From Lachnospiraceae bacterium UBA4711 (GTDB lineage Bacteria; Bacillota; Clostridia; Lachnospirales; Lachnospiraceae): 20,040 bases of DNA. This document shows, one piece after another, positions 8,501-15,846 of the stretch. The notes beneath the pieces were generated by a model. The model was not told the origin of the DNA. It did no database searches and saw nothing but the letters and a program-made list of their open reading frames with translations. Position 1 is the first letter of the stretch. The number at the start of each line of letters is the position of its first letter. The DNA is taken from positions 1-20,040 of the forward strand of contig DHJV01000086.1 of assembly GCA_002404515.1 (NCBI GenBank), written 5' to 3'. The position numbers were made by a program, and so were the translations under genes.

Positions 8501-8663
8501 CCTCACCTGGCTGAAATGGTCCAAGCTGCACGCCAAGCTCCTCTAATGCAATCTTCTGTTTTTCATTGAACTCTGGAAATCGTACCTGACGGATCGGAGC
8601 GATACCTTTCTTATCCATTGCGCGAAAATTATATTGTGCATTTCCAAGTTTAATTTCTATCAT
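5568..8663 (-). CDS. McrC-like (DUF2357) PD-(D/E)XK nuclease with C-terminal zinc ribbons
   Basis: This is the large nuclease partner of the upstream McrB-like AAA+ protein, 1031 aa, much longer than E. coli McrC. Residues 1-640 match the general layout of DUF2357 proteins, with helical and beta-rich regions. The nuclease core lies at about 655-840: YERWC (660-664), Asp768 in PDFYVE and Asp785-Ala-Lys787 in LDAKYR, the signature of PD-(D/E)XK enzymes. The C-terminus has four CxxC-type pairs (948/951, 977/980, 989/994, 1019/1022), enough for two zinc ribbons, probably for nucleic acid binding. It starts 3 bp after the McrB-like stop; its ribosome site GGAGA lies inside the end of that gene, implying translational coupling. 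Such pairs make up modification-dependent restriction systems. Whether the target is DNA or RNA cannot be read from the sequence. Confidence 0.82.
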   Translation of the reverse strand: MIEIKLGNAQYNFRAMDKKGIAPIRQVRFPEFNEKQKIALEELGVQLGPFQPGEETKVVLCSHLRTKKRDGEDAEWLYENADLIICVTKEDRERVSAVMLGEETAYQKFEDKEADYYVPPRHWKSVRGRYQDVDSSHYTVAGTELVYVCYKDGTRDTILVKSLPSIEEQDYQAMINELYAISSELLMDTGSHTKVSIENVQHNQLRNMQNLVSQIETTWRRLHGNMEKDLTTEYVKMPVHRIKNMTVKSLLEYRFTGNPDVHAVKYKETRNIYENRMIVQFFHRIESYLRRQKASALQSIMHAEFGYLDDFQEEDSISDKETLKKIKKAMRIWQFDTVKRELLTNTVNDTERYPMQSGEEVVPKDDFLFSLVWWKHQQAPAWNVYHKNSADTSASHDIDGQSVCLTDLALNKYDIASQYAVYSALTRNQDEFQRTDIRVRMKNYKLLRFLYYVVSEARRDAASRNLKNGSDWVRFDISGSVELVDSVKSARMDKHELHIYISKINTITVREKNVRETMRFTYSEQEDYLEYGPEIAKMLLRNLAQKESGWGANALSIGQMVLAIEEGEKRQRRQEQSTELMKQVEQEWDVLIQRMKRLCRAKELSHIPGTRDRLRCTNIFASNPKYHAMYQLMKYASEFDQEIYYNETDDIPILKLEQLYERWCLVKLVHIFVVDYGFEFLDDEGKGYGDSSQKQLHKYINQLLEKGDFKDSVFHLKGHLYDATRNIEADEMQVDIYYNHEFILGDTVDWQDEVIPEGGRPKQKLAPDFYVEMTYRGQTKHFCLDAKYRSRNSLTEEDGTRRWYSDLMTVALQKYIVELSQVQPIDGSFILHSNAYSCTDKWEYQDRNPHAYCGQSLESLWQEYNAYLKGSPADDRDLLISERARKFFTENAKKNPDQQAADSRKEEYHYVNDNRIGSYYLLPGKDIYLRVWITMIMEHYFGIYDAMCWDCGHKVKVENIETMVSGGANMDHYVVTCPACGTAWVRNFCSNETCRRPIGKHIINYYGMAAGNNKWNRVCPECHAGWRLIAR

Positions 8664-8666
8664 GTC

Positions 8667-10481
8667 TTATCTCCAGTAATAGCTTTCTTCAACCAGCTCG
8701 CCATTTACATCTGCAATCATCGCAAGAAGTTTTTCCTTCGCAGACGAATATTCCCTTGTCTCAAGCTCCACTACCAGTTTCTCGGCTTCCTTCACATTGT
8801 TCCTGTCAATCCGGACCGCCGATAATATCTTGTCAAAGATCAGCCAGTCGATATCCACATCCGGATTCCAACAAAGGATCTGATCCATATAATGATAAAA
8901 CCGGTTGGATATCGTACAGATATCATGGAACAAGTCAATAATTTCCTGAACTTCCTTTCTCTTTGCCACAATTGCCTGTTCCTCGTCCTCGGACAAAGAA
9001 ACTGGATTCAGAGGCAGGAAACTATCTACAGAAATTGTACATGTTTCCTGTTTCGGAAGTGCATCCACTACAGCCTGCAATTTTTCTTTTTCCTGGTTCT
9101 GCAATACGCCTACACGAATCGCATAGCTTCTGTCTACCACCTTCGGACTCAAACTCTTGGTTGTCTCATCCATATTGATGGTTCCAATAAAGCGCACATT
9201 ATCTGGAATCCGAAACTTACCCGGATATAACTGCTTCATACAGATATCCTTCGCCTCTTTACAGTTTTCAGCTGTAATGCCCTGCTCATCAAGCTCCAGC
9301 AGACGCATGAGGTTTGCATTCTGTGTCTGTCCATACAAGGTCAGTGTCCGGTCATCCCGCGTCATCGCACTTAACACTTCTGAGAAATAGTACTCCACAT
9401 GCGCAAGATTCATTTCATCCAAAACAACAAGATACAATTTGTCGGGATGCTGGTTCGCCTCAACCAGACTCTCCAGAAATGGTGTCGAAATATACCGGTC
9501 TTCCAGCGCATTGTAATACCCTAACAGATCATGGTTATCCGACCAGCTAGGCTGCACTGCAACTGGTCTGCATTCTGCACCAATTGCCTCCGCAACTGCC
9601 TGTGGAAGAGACGTTTTTCCGGAGCCTGGTTCTCCCCAAAGGATCGTAAGCTGTTCCGTGTGCAGGCTGTCAAGAAACCGTGCAACCACAGACCGGTCAT
9701 ACTGCAGTCTCTTTCTCTGCCACAGATAGTTCCAGACATAATCAGTAAGTTCTTTCGCTCCCATGCTGGCTATCGCTTCTTTCTCTGTCTCCTCTGGCAA
9801 TATTTCCTCCATTGGCAGACCATACTTTCTAGCGATCCGCTGCATCGCTTGAACCTTTTGTTCCAGAGATGCTGCAAGCTTCTCATAGTTGCCCTGTGCT
9901 TCCGCTTTTTTCTGCTCATATTCCAGATCCAGATCGTGCCGTCTTTTCTCCATCGCAGCCTCAATCTTCTGGAAATTCGTTTGCTGCTCTTGTAACTTTG
10001 CTTTGAGTTCCTGGCTCTTCGTTTCTGCATCCGCAATCTGCGCACGAAGCTTATTGATCTGGTCGTTCAACGCCTCGAGATTTCCAAAATCATCATAGAA
10101 CCGGCAAATAACCGGCCATCTCCGATCTTCATCTTCGACATGCTCCAGGCAAAGTTCAAATATATAAATTGTGGAATCTTCTAATCGGATAGCTTTTCCT
10201 TTTATCGTACTTCCCAGATAGGCGATACCTTCCATCCCCTCAAGTAGCGCACGCGTGATCACCTTATCCTTCGATGGTGAATACGGATATATTCGTACAC
10301 TTCTACGTGTTCCCATCTCGCTCGCCCATTCCTCAATCTTTACTTTTCCATAGAGTAACAGTTTTTTCTCTCCATCTGTCTCCTGCTCAAATACACATTC
10401 TTCTCCAATCACGTCTTTTATGTATTGTACCTGTTTCTCACGTTCCCATGTATTAAATTCGCCTTTTGATACAACTTCCAT
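8667..10481 (-). CDS. McrB-like AAA+ NTPase with coiled coil (type IV restriction, CoCoNuT-like)
   Basis: The motor subunit of a McrBC-type system, 604 aa. Residues 1-130 form an unassigned N-terminal domain. Residues about 134-220 are strongly charged heptad-like sequence (LNDQINKLRAQIADAE onward), a long coiled coil. The AAA+ domain follows: Walker A GEPGSGKTS (283-291), Walker B LYLVVLDEMN (349-358) with the McrB-typical NLAHVEYYFSEVLSAM after it, and GTINMDETT (433-441) at the place of the McrB nucleotide signature. McrB proteins use GTP to drive translocation and activate the McrC nuclease; the NMDE form is not the classical E. coli MNTAD, so GTP or ATP use is open. A coiled coil on an McrB paired with a DUF2357 nuclease is the hallmark of the CoCoNuT class described from comparative genomics. 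Confidence 0.85.
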   Translation of the reverse strand: MEVVSKGEFNTWEREKQVQYIKDVIGEECVFEQETDGEKKLLLYGKVKIEEWASEMGTRRSVRIYPYSPSKDKVITRALLEGMEGIAYLGSTIKGKAIRLEDSTIYIFELCLEHVEDEDRRWPVICRFYDDFGNLEALNDQINKLRAQIADAETKSQELKAKLQEQQTNFQKIEAAMEKRRHDLDLEYEQKKAEAQGNYEKLAASLEQKVQAMQRIARKYGLPMEEILPEETEKEAIASMGAKELTDYVWNYLWQRKRLQYDRSVVARFLDSLHTEQLTILWGEPGSGKTSLPQAVAEAIGAECRPVAVQPSWSDNHDLLGYYNALEDRYISTPFLESLVEANQHPDKLYLVVLDEMNLAHVEYYFSEVLSAMTRDDRTLTLYGQTQNANLMRLLELDEQGITAENCKEAKDICMKQLYPGKFRIPDNVRFIGTINMDETTKSLSPKVVDRSYAIRVGVLQNQEKEKLQAVVDALPKQETCTISVDSFLPLNPVSLSEDEEQAIVAKRKEVQEIIDLFHDICTISNRFYHYMDQILCWNPDVDIDWLIFDKILSAVRIDRNNVKEAEKLVVELETREYSSAKEKLLAMIADVNGELVEESYYWR

Positions 10482-10524
10482 CTCCGGTATTTATCTCCTC
10501 TTCCTGTATTTTCGCATTATGCCG

Positions 10525-10536
10525 GCTTGCGCAAGC
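10525..10536. repeat. 12 bp perfect palindrome in the mcrB-like leader
   Basis: GCTTGCGCAAGC reads the same on both strands and sits between the predicted transcription start (near 10548) and the start codon at 10481. It could be an operator or an RNA hairpin stem; nothing further supports either. Confidence 0.35.
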
Positions 10537-10554
10537 GCAGCCGTCGCAATGCTC

Positions 10555-10583
10555 ATTTTAGCACAATTTTATAAGTGCTTCCA
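10555..10583 (-). promoter_or_regulatory. Possible extended -10 promoter of the McrBC-like operon
   Basis: The minus strand shows TGC followed by TAAAAT (complement of 10555-10563), an extended -10. The -35 region (complement of 10578-10583, TGGAAG) is weak, matching three of six bases. The leader would be about 65 nt with AGGAG before the start codon. Confidence 0.4.
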
Positions 10584-10603
10584 GTGTTTTACAACGATAG
10601 CAA

Positions 10604-10643
10604 AAGCCCGCAACGCGATTCTTTCCGACCACGCTGCGGGCTT
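10604..10643 (-). terminator. Terminator of the ABC transporter operon
   Basis: AAGCCCGCA (10604-10612) pairs perfectly with TGCGGGCTT (10635-10643). On the minus strand the stem is followed by TTTTG. It lies 34 bp past the stop of the second transporter gene and separates that operon from the McrBC-like one. Confidence 0.65.
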
Positions 10644-10676
10644 CTCCTACATAGTTCCTGTCCAGCAGTTTTATAT

Positions 10677-12410
10677 CTAGTTATATTTCCACTGTTCGCT
10701 CTCTAACTGCACATCAACCATATGCTTGTAGATACCATTCTTCTCCTTCAACGCTGACGGTGTTCCCTGCTCGGCTACCACGCCATCCTTTAATACGATG
10801 ATCTGGTCAACCCCATCGACCGTACGCATGCGATGTGCAATAATCAGAACGGTCTTGTTCTGAATCAGCTTGGAGATGGATTCCTGAATCACAGACTCAT
10901 TATCCACATCCAGAGAAGCCGTTGCCTCATCCATCAGGATGATTGGTGCATCCTTCAGGAATGCACGTGCGATGGAGATTCTCTGGCGCTCACCGCCGGA
11001 TAATTCGGAACCATTTTCTCCGATCATGGTATTCCATTTGTCCGGTAATTTCTCGATAAAATCAGTACAATTTGCAAGCTTGGCAGCCGCCATAACTTCT
11101 TCATCCGTTGCATCCTTGCGTCCGATTCGGATGTTCTCCATAACCGTGTTGTTAAAGAGTGTCACATCCTGGAACACGATGGAATACAGGGAAAGTAATG
11201 TCTCCGGCTCAATCTTCGATACATCCATGCCTCCGACTTTGACAGTCCCTTTCTGGATATCCCAGAATCTTGCTGCCAGTCTTGACACGGTCGTCTTACC
11301 GCCACCGGATGGTCCGATCAATGCCGTTACCTGCCCCTGTTTTGCTGTGAAGCTGACATCGGAGAGCACCTGTTCACCGCTGTCATAGGCAAATGCCACG
11401 TGGTCAAATACGATATCGTATCCCTTGTTTGTCAGTGTCTCTGCACCAGTTTGTTCTTCGTGCGACAGGATCTCATCCATACGCTCACAGCTTGGCTCCA
11501 GACTGATCAGGGCGGACAGGTTCTGCAAGGCAATCTGCAGCGGCTCATACATTCTTGTTACAACAAGCAGGAACACGAACAATGTCAGTACATTGATCTC
11601 GCCTTTTACAAGCAGGATACTACCAACCAGTGCAGCGGTTCCAATGCCGAACTTCAGGATCATCTGTGCCGAACATACATAGGCCGCATTCCTAAACTCC
11701 AGCACGATTGCATTTTTCTCTACAGCTTTGATCTTTTTATTCAGTCCTTCCATGTATGTCTCCGTCATGTTGTTGGAACGCAGGTCACGGATCGTCTCCA
11801 ATCCCTCCTGAATTCCATCGAGACAGGAAAGCTTATAAGTCATCGTCTTCTTCTGTACAGACTTCAGTCCCTTTCTCGAAGTCAGCACGATGATAAATGC
11901 GATCGGCATCACCCATACAGCGGCAAGTGCCATCTTCCAGTTGAAGAACAACAGGCCGATCACAATGATCGTTGTGGAGATCATCGAACCGATCAGCTCC
12001 GGAATCCAGTGGGAGCTTCCGGTCTCCAGCAATGCACAGTCTGACATGATCGTATTCGTCAGATCCGACAGATCCTTCTTCCCGAAGAAGGAAAGCGGAA
12101 GTCGTCGAAGCTTCTCGGCAAGCGCACGTCTACGCACACCACTTTCGACATAGGTTGCAAAGAAGGTCGCATTATATTGGAAATACGTTGTAACTGCAAC
12201 AAGCACAAATACAACAACGATTCCGGCGATGAAGAATCCAAGCTTATCCTTCGGCACCTTGCCATCAAGCAGATACGAGGTAAGCTGATACAGAAGACCA
12301 ACCGGCAGCATCAGCACAAGGTTCGCGATTGTGACTGCCACAAACGCTTTTATCATGTTCTTTGCACCGTTTTCGGACAGTGCGTATTTATGTTTCAATT
12401 TCTCGATCAT
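10677..12410 (-). CDS. ABC transporter half-molecule, membrane plus ATPase domains (second subunit)
   Basis: A 577 aa exporter-fold half transporter. The membrane domain (about 1-310) shows hydrophobic segments near 22-50, 58-78, 138-156, 158-177, 248-268 and 272-286. The ATPase domain has Walker A GPSGGGKTT (366-374), signature LSGGE (470-474), Walker B ILMDE (491-495), the normal D-loop SLD (499-501) and His526. The SFFGKKDLSDLTNTIMSDC stretch (108-125) resembles siderophore-linked transporters of the IrtAB/YbtPQ kind, so iron-chelate or small-peptide traffic is as likely as drug export; this comparison is from memory. Its ATG overlaps the stop of the upstream partner by 4 bp, which implies a 1:1 heterodimer. 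Control is presumably by the TetR protein at the head of the cluster. Confidence 0.9.
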   Translation of the reverse strand: MIEKLKHKYALSENGAKNMIKAFVAVTIANLVLMLPVGLLYQLTSYLLDGKVPKDKLGFFIAGIVVVFVLVAVTTYFQYNATFFATYVESGVRRRALAEKLRRLPLSFFGKKDLSDLTNTIMSDCALLETGSSHWIPELIGSMISTTIIVIGLLFFNWKMALAAVWVMPIAFIIVLTSRKGLKSVQKKTMTYKLSCLDGIQEGLETIRDLRSNNMTETYMEGLNKKIKAVEKNAIVLEFRNAAYVCSAQMILKFGIGTAALVGSILLVKGEINVLTLFVFLLVVTRMYEPLQIALQNLSALISLEPSCERMDEILSHEEQTGAETLTNKGYDIVFDHVAFAYDSGEQVLSDVSFTAKQGQVTALIGPSGGGKTTVSRLAARFWDIQKGTVKVGGMDVSKIEPETLLSLYSIVFQDVTLFNNTVMENIRIGRKDATDEEVMAAAKLANCTDFIEKLPDKWNTMIGENGSELSGGERQRISIARAFLKDAPIILMDEATASLDVDNESVIQESISKLIQNKTVLIIAHRMRTVDGVDQIIVLKDGVVAEQGTPSALKEKNGIYKHMVDVQLESEQWKYN

Positions 12411-14197
12411 GCGGTTGCACCTGCCTTTCCTACCTGCCAGTTCACAGACTTGTTATATTCGTTCCACATGTGTGTGTAGATGCCATTCTTTGCTACCAGC
12501 GCGTCATGAGTACCGGACTCTGCAATCTTTCCGTCCTTCAACACATAGATCTGATCTGCATTTGTCACAGTCGACAGACGATGTGCGATCATGATAACTG
12601 TCTTATCCTTGGACAAATTCTCAAATGCACGCTGCACCTGTCTCTCATTGTCCGGATCGGCAAATGCGGTCGCCTCATCTAAGATCAGGATCGGCGCATT
12701 CTTCAGAAATGCCCGCGCGATCGACAGACGCTGCATCTCACCACCGGATACATACGTTCCCTTTGAACCGATCACTGTATTCACACCCTCCGGAAGCTTG
12801 TCGATGATGTCGCTGCACTGTGCCTTCTCCAACGCTTCCATTACCTCGGCATCTGTCGCATCCGGTCTGCCCATACGGACATTTTCCAGAATCGAGGTCT
12901 TCAAAAGCTTACTATCCTGAAATACATACGACACCTGATTCATCAGCTCCTTGCTGTCGATGTTCTTCACATCCACGCCGCCGATCTCGATGCTGCCACT
13001 CTTGACATCCCAGAATCTTGCGATCAGTGATGCCAGCGTCGTCTTACCACCACCGGATGGTCCAACGAATGCAATATGGGAACCTGCCTTGACAGAAAGC
13101 GTGATGCCGTCAATGGCATTTGCCTTTGCCTCATCGTAAGCAAATGTCACAGCCTTCAATGCGATGGACGCATCCTTCGGCGTCTGCTTATTTGCTGCCT
13201 CTGGAAGCTCCTTCGCATTTAATACCTCGTCCATTCGGTTCAATGCATCCTCGACAAGCATCTGTGATTCGCCTGCATATGCAACCTTCATCAGTGTTGT
13301 GGTAAGTACCGAAGTCACCAATATGTAGAAGATCAGATTCAATACGAATTTGTCTGTGACCGCATTTCCACCTAATGTATAAGCAGCGACGATCAGTGCT
13401 GCGAAAATGCCGTTACAGAATACCGTAAATCCGATCATCGGAATCATCATGGATTTCGTATAATCGATCGTCCATTTCTCATATTCATCGATGGCTGCCT
13501 TAAACCGCTTGAACGAGAAGATCGTCTGACCAAATGTTTTCAGTACCGGAACGCCTCGCACATACTCTACCGCCTCGGAAGACATTGTCTCCAGCGAGTT
13601 CTGATACTGCTTCATATCCTCTGCCATCTTCGGTCCCATCATCATCGTACCCATGATGAGAAATGCGAATACTGCCGGGATCAGGCTGATCAGGTCAAGT
13701 CGCCAGTCAAAGCTTGCCATCAGCACGAGCAGGCCGATCGGCGTTGCTCTTGATACGACCTTATCCGGCAGGTTGTGTGCCAGAAATGTCTCTGTCGCTG
13801 CGGAAGAATCCATAACGATCTTCCGGATCTTTCCGGTACCTTCTGCCTCCACGTATCCAAGCGGAAGCTTCATGATGTGATTCATCATCGCAGTACGCAT
13901 ATTTGCCTGCACACGGAATGCTGCCTTGTGGGAACACATCAAAGCTCCGATATAAAGCACCATTGCAAGCAGGGCAAATCCAACTGCCTGCCATCCATAG
14001 GATGTGATATGTGTTGCTTTGGAATAGTCCGGTCTTACTTCCAAGACCTCTTTTATGATGCGCCACACATCATAAAAAGGAATCAGCGCAACCCATGCAC
14101 TGATTGCTGCCAAGACGCAGGATGCATAAGAAAAATACTTATGCTTCCCGGCAATTTTCATAAGTCTTGACAATGCACTTTGCTTTTTTGCCTTCAT
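12407..14197 (-). CDS. ABC transporter half-molecule, membrane plus ATPase domains (first subunit)
   Basis: A 596 aa partner of the following transporter gene with the same layout: membrane domain about 1-310, ATPase domain 345-596 with Walker A GPSGGGKTT (379-387), signature VSGGE (483-487), Walker B LILDE (504-508) and His539. The D-loop region reads AFADPDNE (511-518) where the partner has the usual ASLDVDNE, an asymmetry also known from Irt/Ybt-type heterodimers. The start has a textbook AAGGAGG ribosome site eight bases upstream. It follows tetR after 94 bp that contain a dyad operator. The substrate is unknown; the family includes drug exporters and siderophore importers with exporter fold. 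Confidence 0.9.
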   Translation of the reverse strand: MKAKKQSALSRLMKIAGKHKYFSYASCVLAAISAWVALIPFYDVWRIIKEVLEVRPDYSKATHITSYGWQAVGFALLAMVLYIGALMCSHKAAFRVQANMRTAMMNHIMKLPLGYVEAEGTGKIRKIVMDSSAATETFLAHNLPDKVVSRATPIGLLVLMASFDWRLDLISLIPAVFAFLIMGTMMMGPKMAEDMKQYQNSLETMSSEAVEYVRGVPVLKTFGQTIFSFKRFKAAIDEYEKWTIDYTKSMMIPMIGFTVFCNGIFAALIVAAYTLGGNAVTDKFVLNLIFYILVTSVLTTTLMKVAYAGESQMLVEDALNRMDEVLNAKELPEAANKQTPKDASIALKAVTFAYDEAKANAIDGITLSVKAGSHIAFVGPSGGGKTTLASLIARFWDVKSGSIEIGGVDVKNIDSKELMNQVSYVFQDSKLLKTSILENVRMGRPDATDAEVMEALEKAQCSDIIDKLPEGVNTVIGSKGTYVSGGEMQRLSIARAFLKNAPILILDEATAFADPDNERQVQRAFENLSKDKTVIMIAHRLSTVTNADQIYVLKDGKIAESGTHDALVAKNGIYTHMWNEYNKSVNWQVGKAGATA

Positions 14198-14226
14198 GAC
14201 AAAACCTCCTTGAACGTTTATTTTAA

Positions 14227-14242
14227 GTTAGTTTTTACTAAC
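14227..14242. promoter_or_regulatory. Dyad operator candidate upstream of the ABC genes
   Basis: GTTAGT and ACTAAC form a perfect 6+6 dyad around a TTTT centre. On the minus strand it lies directly upstream of a TAAAAT -10-like box (complement of 14220-14225), filling the spacer position, so a bound repressor would block polymerase. The TetR protein encoded just upstream is the obvious candidate. No good -35 box was found. Confidence 0.45.
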
Positions 14243-14259
14243 CTATGTTTGATTTTTTT

Positions 14260-14285
14260 GGCAGTGCACATCGCTATGCACTGCC
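14260..14285. other. Stem-loop between tetR and the ABC genes
   Basis: GGCAGTGCA (14260-14268) and TGCACTGCC (14277-14285) form a perfect 9 bp stem with an 8-base loop, 6 bp past the tetR stop. In the direction of transcription it is followed by an A-run, not a T-run, so it is not a standard terminator; it may protect or attenuate the transcript. Confidence 0.45.
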
Positions 14286-14291
14286 TGTTAT

Positions 14292-14891
14292 TTACAATCC
14301 AAAGACTGCTTTCCAGCCTGCGAAATTGAAGATCCGCACGTTCTTCATAAATACTTCCGCCTCTTCGTATGGCTTATCATGTGTCAGCACCTCATAGATA
14401 TACTGCCAGCCGGTTCTGCAGAATACGTGGATGAAAAATTCATCGACTGCCGCATTCTCCTTTGCATATTGCTTCGCAAATATATTGTAATACTGCTCCT
14501 CGATTGCCGCGAGCTTATCAAAATAATCTTCATATTCTGTCCCCGCAGAATGGCAGAACAGAAGCTGAAATTCTTCCTTGTATTGATAGATATATGCCAA
14601 TACCTGATCGGTTCCTTCGTTGCCCTCCTCGATGGCGTGATCCATGTCCGGACACTCGGTTGCCTTCTGTATGCTCTGCACATACATCTCCATCAGACCA
14701 TCTGCCGCTTCCTGTACGATGGCGGTGAAAAGTCCGCTCTTGTCGCCAAACCGGGTATATATGGAATTGGTACTGACTCCGCATGCCGCCGATATCCGCC
14801 GCATGCTGGCATCGTGGAATCCATAGGTAAGAAATTCTTCCTTCGCTGCCTGAAGCAGGGATTCCGTCACACCGACTGTCTCATGTCGCAT
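14292..14891 (-). CDS. TetR family transcriptional regulator
   Basis: A 199 aa protein with the typical N-terminal TetR DNA-binding domain: TESLLQAAKEEFLTYGFHDASMRRISAACGVSTNSIYTRFGDKSGLF (about 9-55), followed by a helical ligand and dimerisation domain without clear family assignment. The ATG has AGGAG seven bases upstream and a consensus promoter that carries a large dyad over its -10 box, so it most likely represses itself. It heads the cluster with the heterodimeric ABC transporter and very probably controls it in response to a transported or toxic compound. Confidence 0.92.
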   Translation of the reverse strand: MRHETVGVTESLLQAAKEEFLTYGFHDASMRRISAACGVSTNSIYTRFGDKSGLFTAIVQEAADGLMEMYVQSIQKATECPDMDHAIEEGNEGTDQVLAYIYQYKEEFQLLFCHSAGTEYEDYFDKLAAIEEQYYNIFAKQYAKENAAVDEFFIHVFCRTGWQYIYEVLTHDKPYEEAEVFMKNVRIFNFAGWKAVFGL

Positions 14892-14947
14892 GAGCTACTC
14901 CTTTTCTTCATTCGTTTGTTGCTATTATTTTATATTGTTTTATTTTT

Positions 14948-14976
14948 AATAACATCGTTATTATAACAGTGTTATT
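14948..14976. promoter_or_regulatory. 29 bp imperfect dyad over the tetR -10 box (operator)
   Basis: The dyad is centred on 14962. AATAACA (14948-14954) mirrors TGTTATT (14970-14976), and GTTAT (14957-14961) mirrors ATAAC (14963-14967); only two symmetric pairs fail. Its centre lies on the -10 box of the tetR promoter, the usual place for TetR autorepression. Confidence 0.6.
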
Positions 14977-14987
14977 TTATTTGTCAA
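14960..14987 (-). promoter_or_regulatory. Consensus promoter of tetR
   Basis: On the minus strand TTGACA (complement of 14982-14987) and TATAAT (complement of 14960-14965) are both perfect and 16 bp apart. Confidence 0.75.
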
Positions 14988-15004
14988 TAGGGTTGGGAGA
15001 AAAA

Positions 15005-15040
15005 AGACAAAGTCCACGGAACATGCCATGGACTTTGTCT
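15005..15040 (-). terminator. Strong intrinsic terminator after the toxin-antitoxin operon
   Basis: AGACAAAGTCCA (15005-15016) pairs with TGGACTTTGTCT (15029-15040), a perfect 12 bp stem, followed on the minus strand by TTTTT and a T/C-rich tail. A second stem, AGCCGTT (15050-15056) with AACGGCT (15062-15068), stands between it and the toxin stop. Confidence 0.8.
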
Positions 15041-15081
15041 ACAGTCTGAAGCCGTTCAATGAACGGCTGAAAAATTGCAAT

Positions 15082-15402
15082 TTACTTGTTATTGATTCTC
15101 TTTTGAGCATCCTCATATACCTTTTCATCTTCCCGCATCGAAACTATAATTATTTCCATAGTATCTTTAACACGAATGATCTGATATACGACTCTGATCC
15201 CTGATTTTTTTAATTTGATTTTATAAAGATTAGTTAGGTTAATGCCTCTTTTATTTCCAAGCGGCTTCCCATATCCACCTTCATTTTGTGGCAATGGATT
15301 GGTTTTAACCCTATCTATTGCCTTTAATACCTGTTTGCGCTGCGAATTATCCATTTTTTTCAGATCTTCCAGCGCCTCATCAAAATATGATACCTTCCAC
15401 AT
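15082..15402 (-). CDS. RelE/ParE family toxin
   Basis: A 106 aa basic protein of the RelE/ParE fold: WKVSYFDEALEDLKKMDNSQRKQVLKAIDRVKTNP at the start, then the LYKIKLKKSGIRVVYQI core strands and a VSMREDEKVYEDA end. RelE-type members cut ribosome-bound mRNA, while ParE-type members block gyrase; sequence reading alone does not separate them here. The ATG shares one base with the antitoxin stop (TAATG), giving tight translational coupling. It ends before two stem-loops, the second a strong terminator. Confidence 0.88.
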   Translation of the reverse strand: MWKVSYFDEALEDLKKMDNSQRKQVLKAIDRVKTNPLPQNEGGYGKPLGNKRGINLTNLYKIKLKKSGIRVVYQIIRVKDTMEIIIVSMREDEKVYEDAQKRINNK

Positions 15403-15704
15403 TATTCGATTTCAACATCCTCCATTTCATCAAGCTCTTCCTGGGTTATGTTGAATTTCTTCATTACCTCATCCGCAGAATGTAATTTTTGATTAGATAA
15501 TAATCTTGTGTTTGCTTCAAGCAGCAAATTATAATCTTCTTCGATTTCCATCAGCCGTTTATATTCGTCTGGTGAAAGAAGAACTGCCGATGGTTGATTA
15601 TTTTTCAATACAACCATCTCTTTTTTTGTTTTTAATTCATCAAAAATTTTTGCTGCCTGGCCTTTATTGAATTGAGATATTGGAATAAATGTATCTAAAA
15701 CCAT
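15402..15704 (-). CDS. Phd/YefM family antitoxin
   Basis: A 100 aa antitoxin. The N-terminal half has the Phd/YefM DNA-binding pattern: FIPISQFNKGQAAKIFDELK, then MVVLKNNQPSAVLLSPDEYKRLME; the acidic C-terminal tail would wrap and block the toxin. The frame is open further upstream, but I chose the ATG at 15704 because GGAGG (15712-15716) lies seven bases before it, homology begins here, and the upstream extension covers the promoter. With the toxin it probably represses its own promoter through the dyad at 15737-15750. Confidence 0.88.
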   Translation of the reverse strand: MVLDTFIPISQFNKGQAAKIFDELKTKKEMVVLKNNQPSAVLLSPDEYKRLMEIEEDYNLLLEANTRLLSNQKLHSADEVMKKFNITQEELDEMEDVEIE

Positions 15705-15736
15705 AATTAATCCTCCATTTTTATCTATAAATATGT

Positions 15737-15750
15737 CGATAAATATATCG
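15737..15750. promoter_or_regulatory. Dyad operator candidate of the toxin-antitoxin operon
   Basis: CGATA and TATCG flank an AATA centre as a perfect 5+5 dyad, located between the predicted transcription start (near 15761) and the antitoxin start. This is a normal site for antitoxin or toxin-antitoxin complex binding. Confidence 0.45.
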
Positions 15751-15767
15751 TTAAATTTGTTAGTATT

Positions 15768-15796
15768 ATTATATGCCAATTTACTAATATTATCAA
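15768..15796 (-). promoter_or_regulatory. Promoter of the toxin-antitoxin operon
   Basis: On the minus strand TTGATA (complement of 15791-15796) and a perfect TATAAT (complement of 15768-15773) are 17 bp apart. Confidence 0.65.
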
Positions 15797-15846
15797 TAAT
15801 TTTTTTAAAAACATTAGAAATGTGCGCCGCAAGGCACACCATAAAA

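Noticed and set aside
11400..12044. Long plus-strand open frame (214 codons) opposite the ABC transporter gene
   Set aside because: It lies wholly antisense to a gene with all ABC motifs, its translation looks like low-order His/Gln/Leu-rich sequence, and it has no ribosome site.
14260..14285. Stem-loop after tetR taken as a terminator
   Set aside because: It is followed by A residues in the direction of transcription, so it lacks the U-tract; kept only as a stem-loop.
14379..14966. Plus-strand open frame (195 codons) opposite tetR
   Set aside because: Antisense shadow of a clear TetR gene that runs through its promoter; no recognisable domain.
15705..15842. Longer version of the antitoxin starting at 15842
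   Set aside because: The extension covers the consensus promoter and dyad; the ATG at 15704 has a proper GGAGG and starts where family similarity starts.
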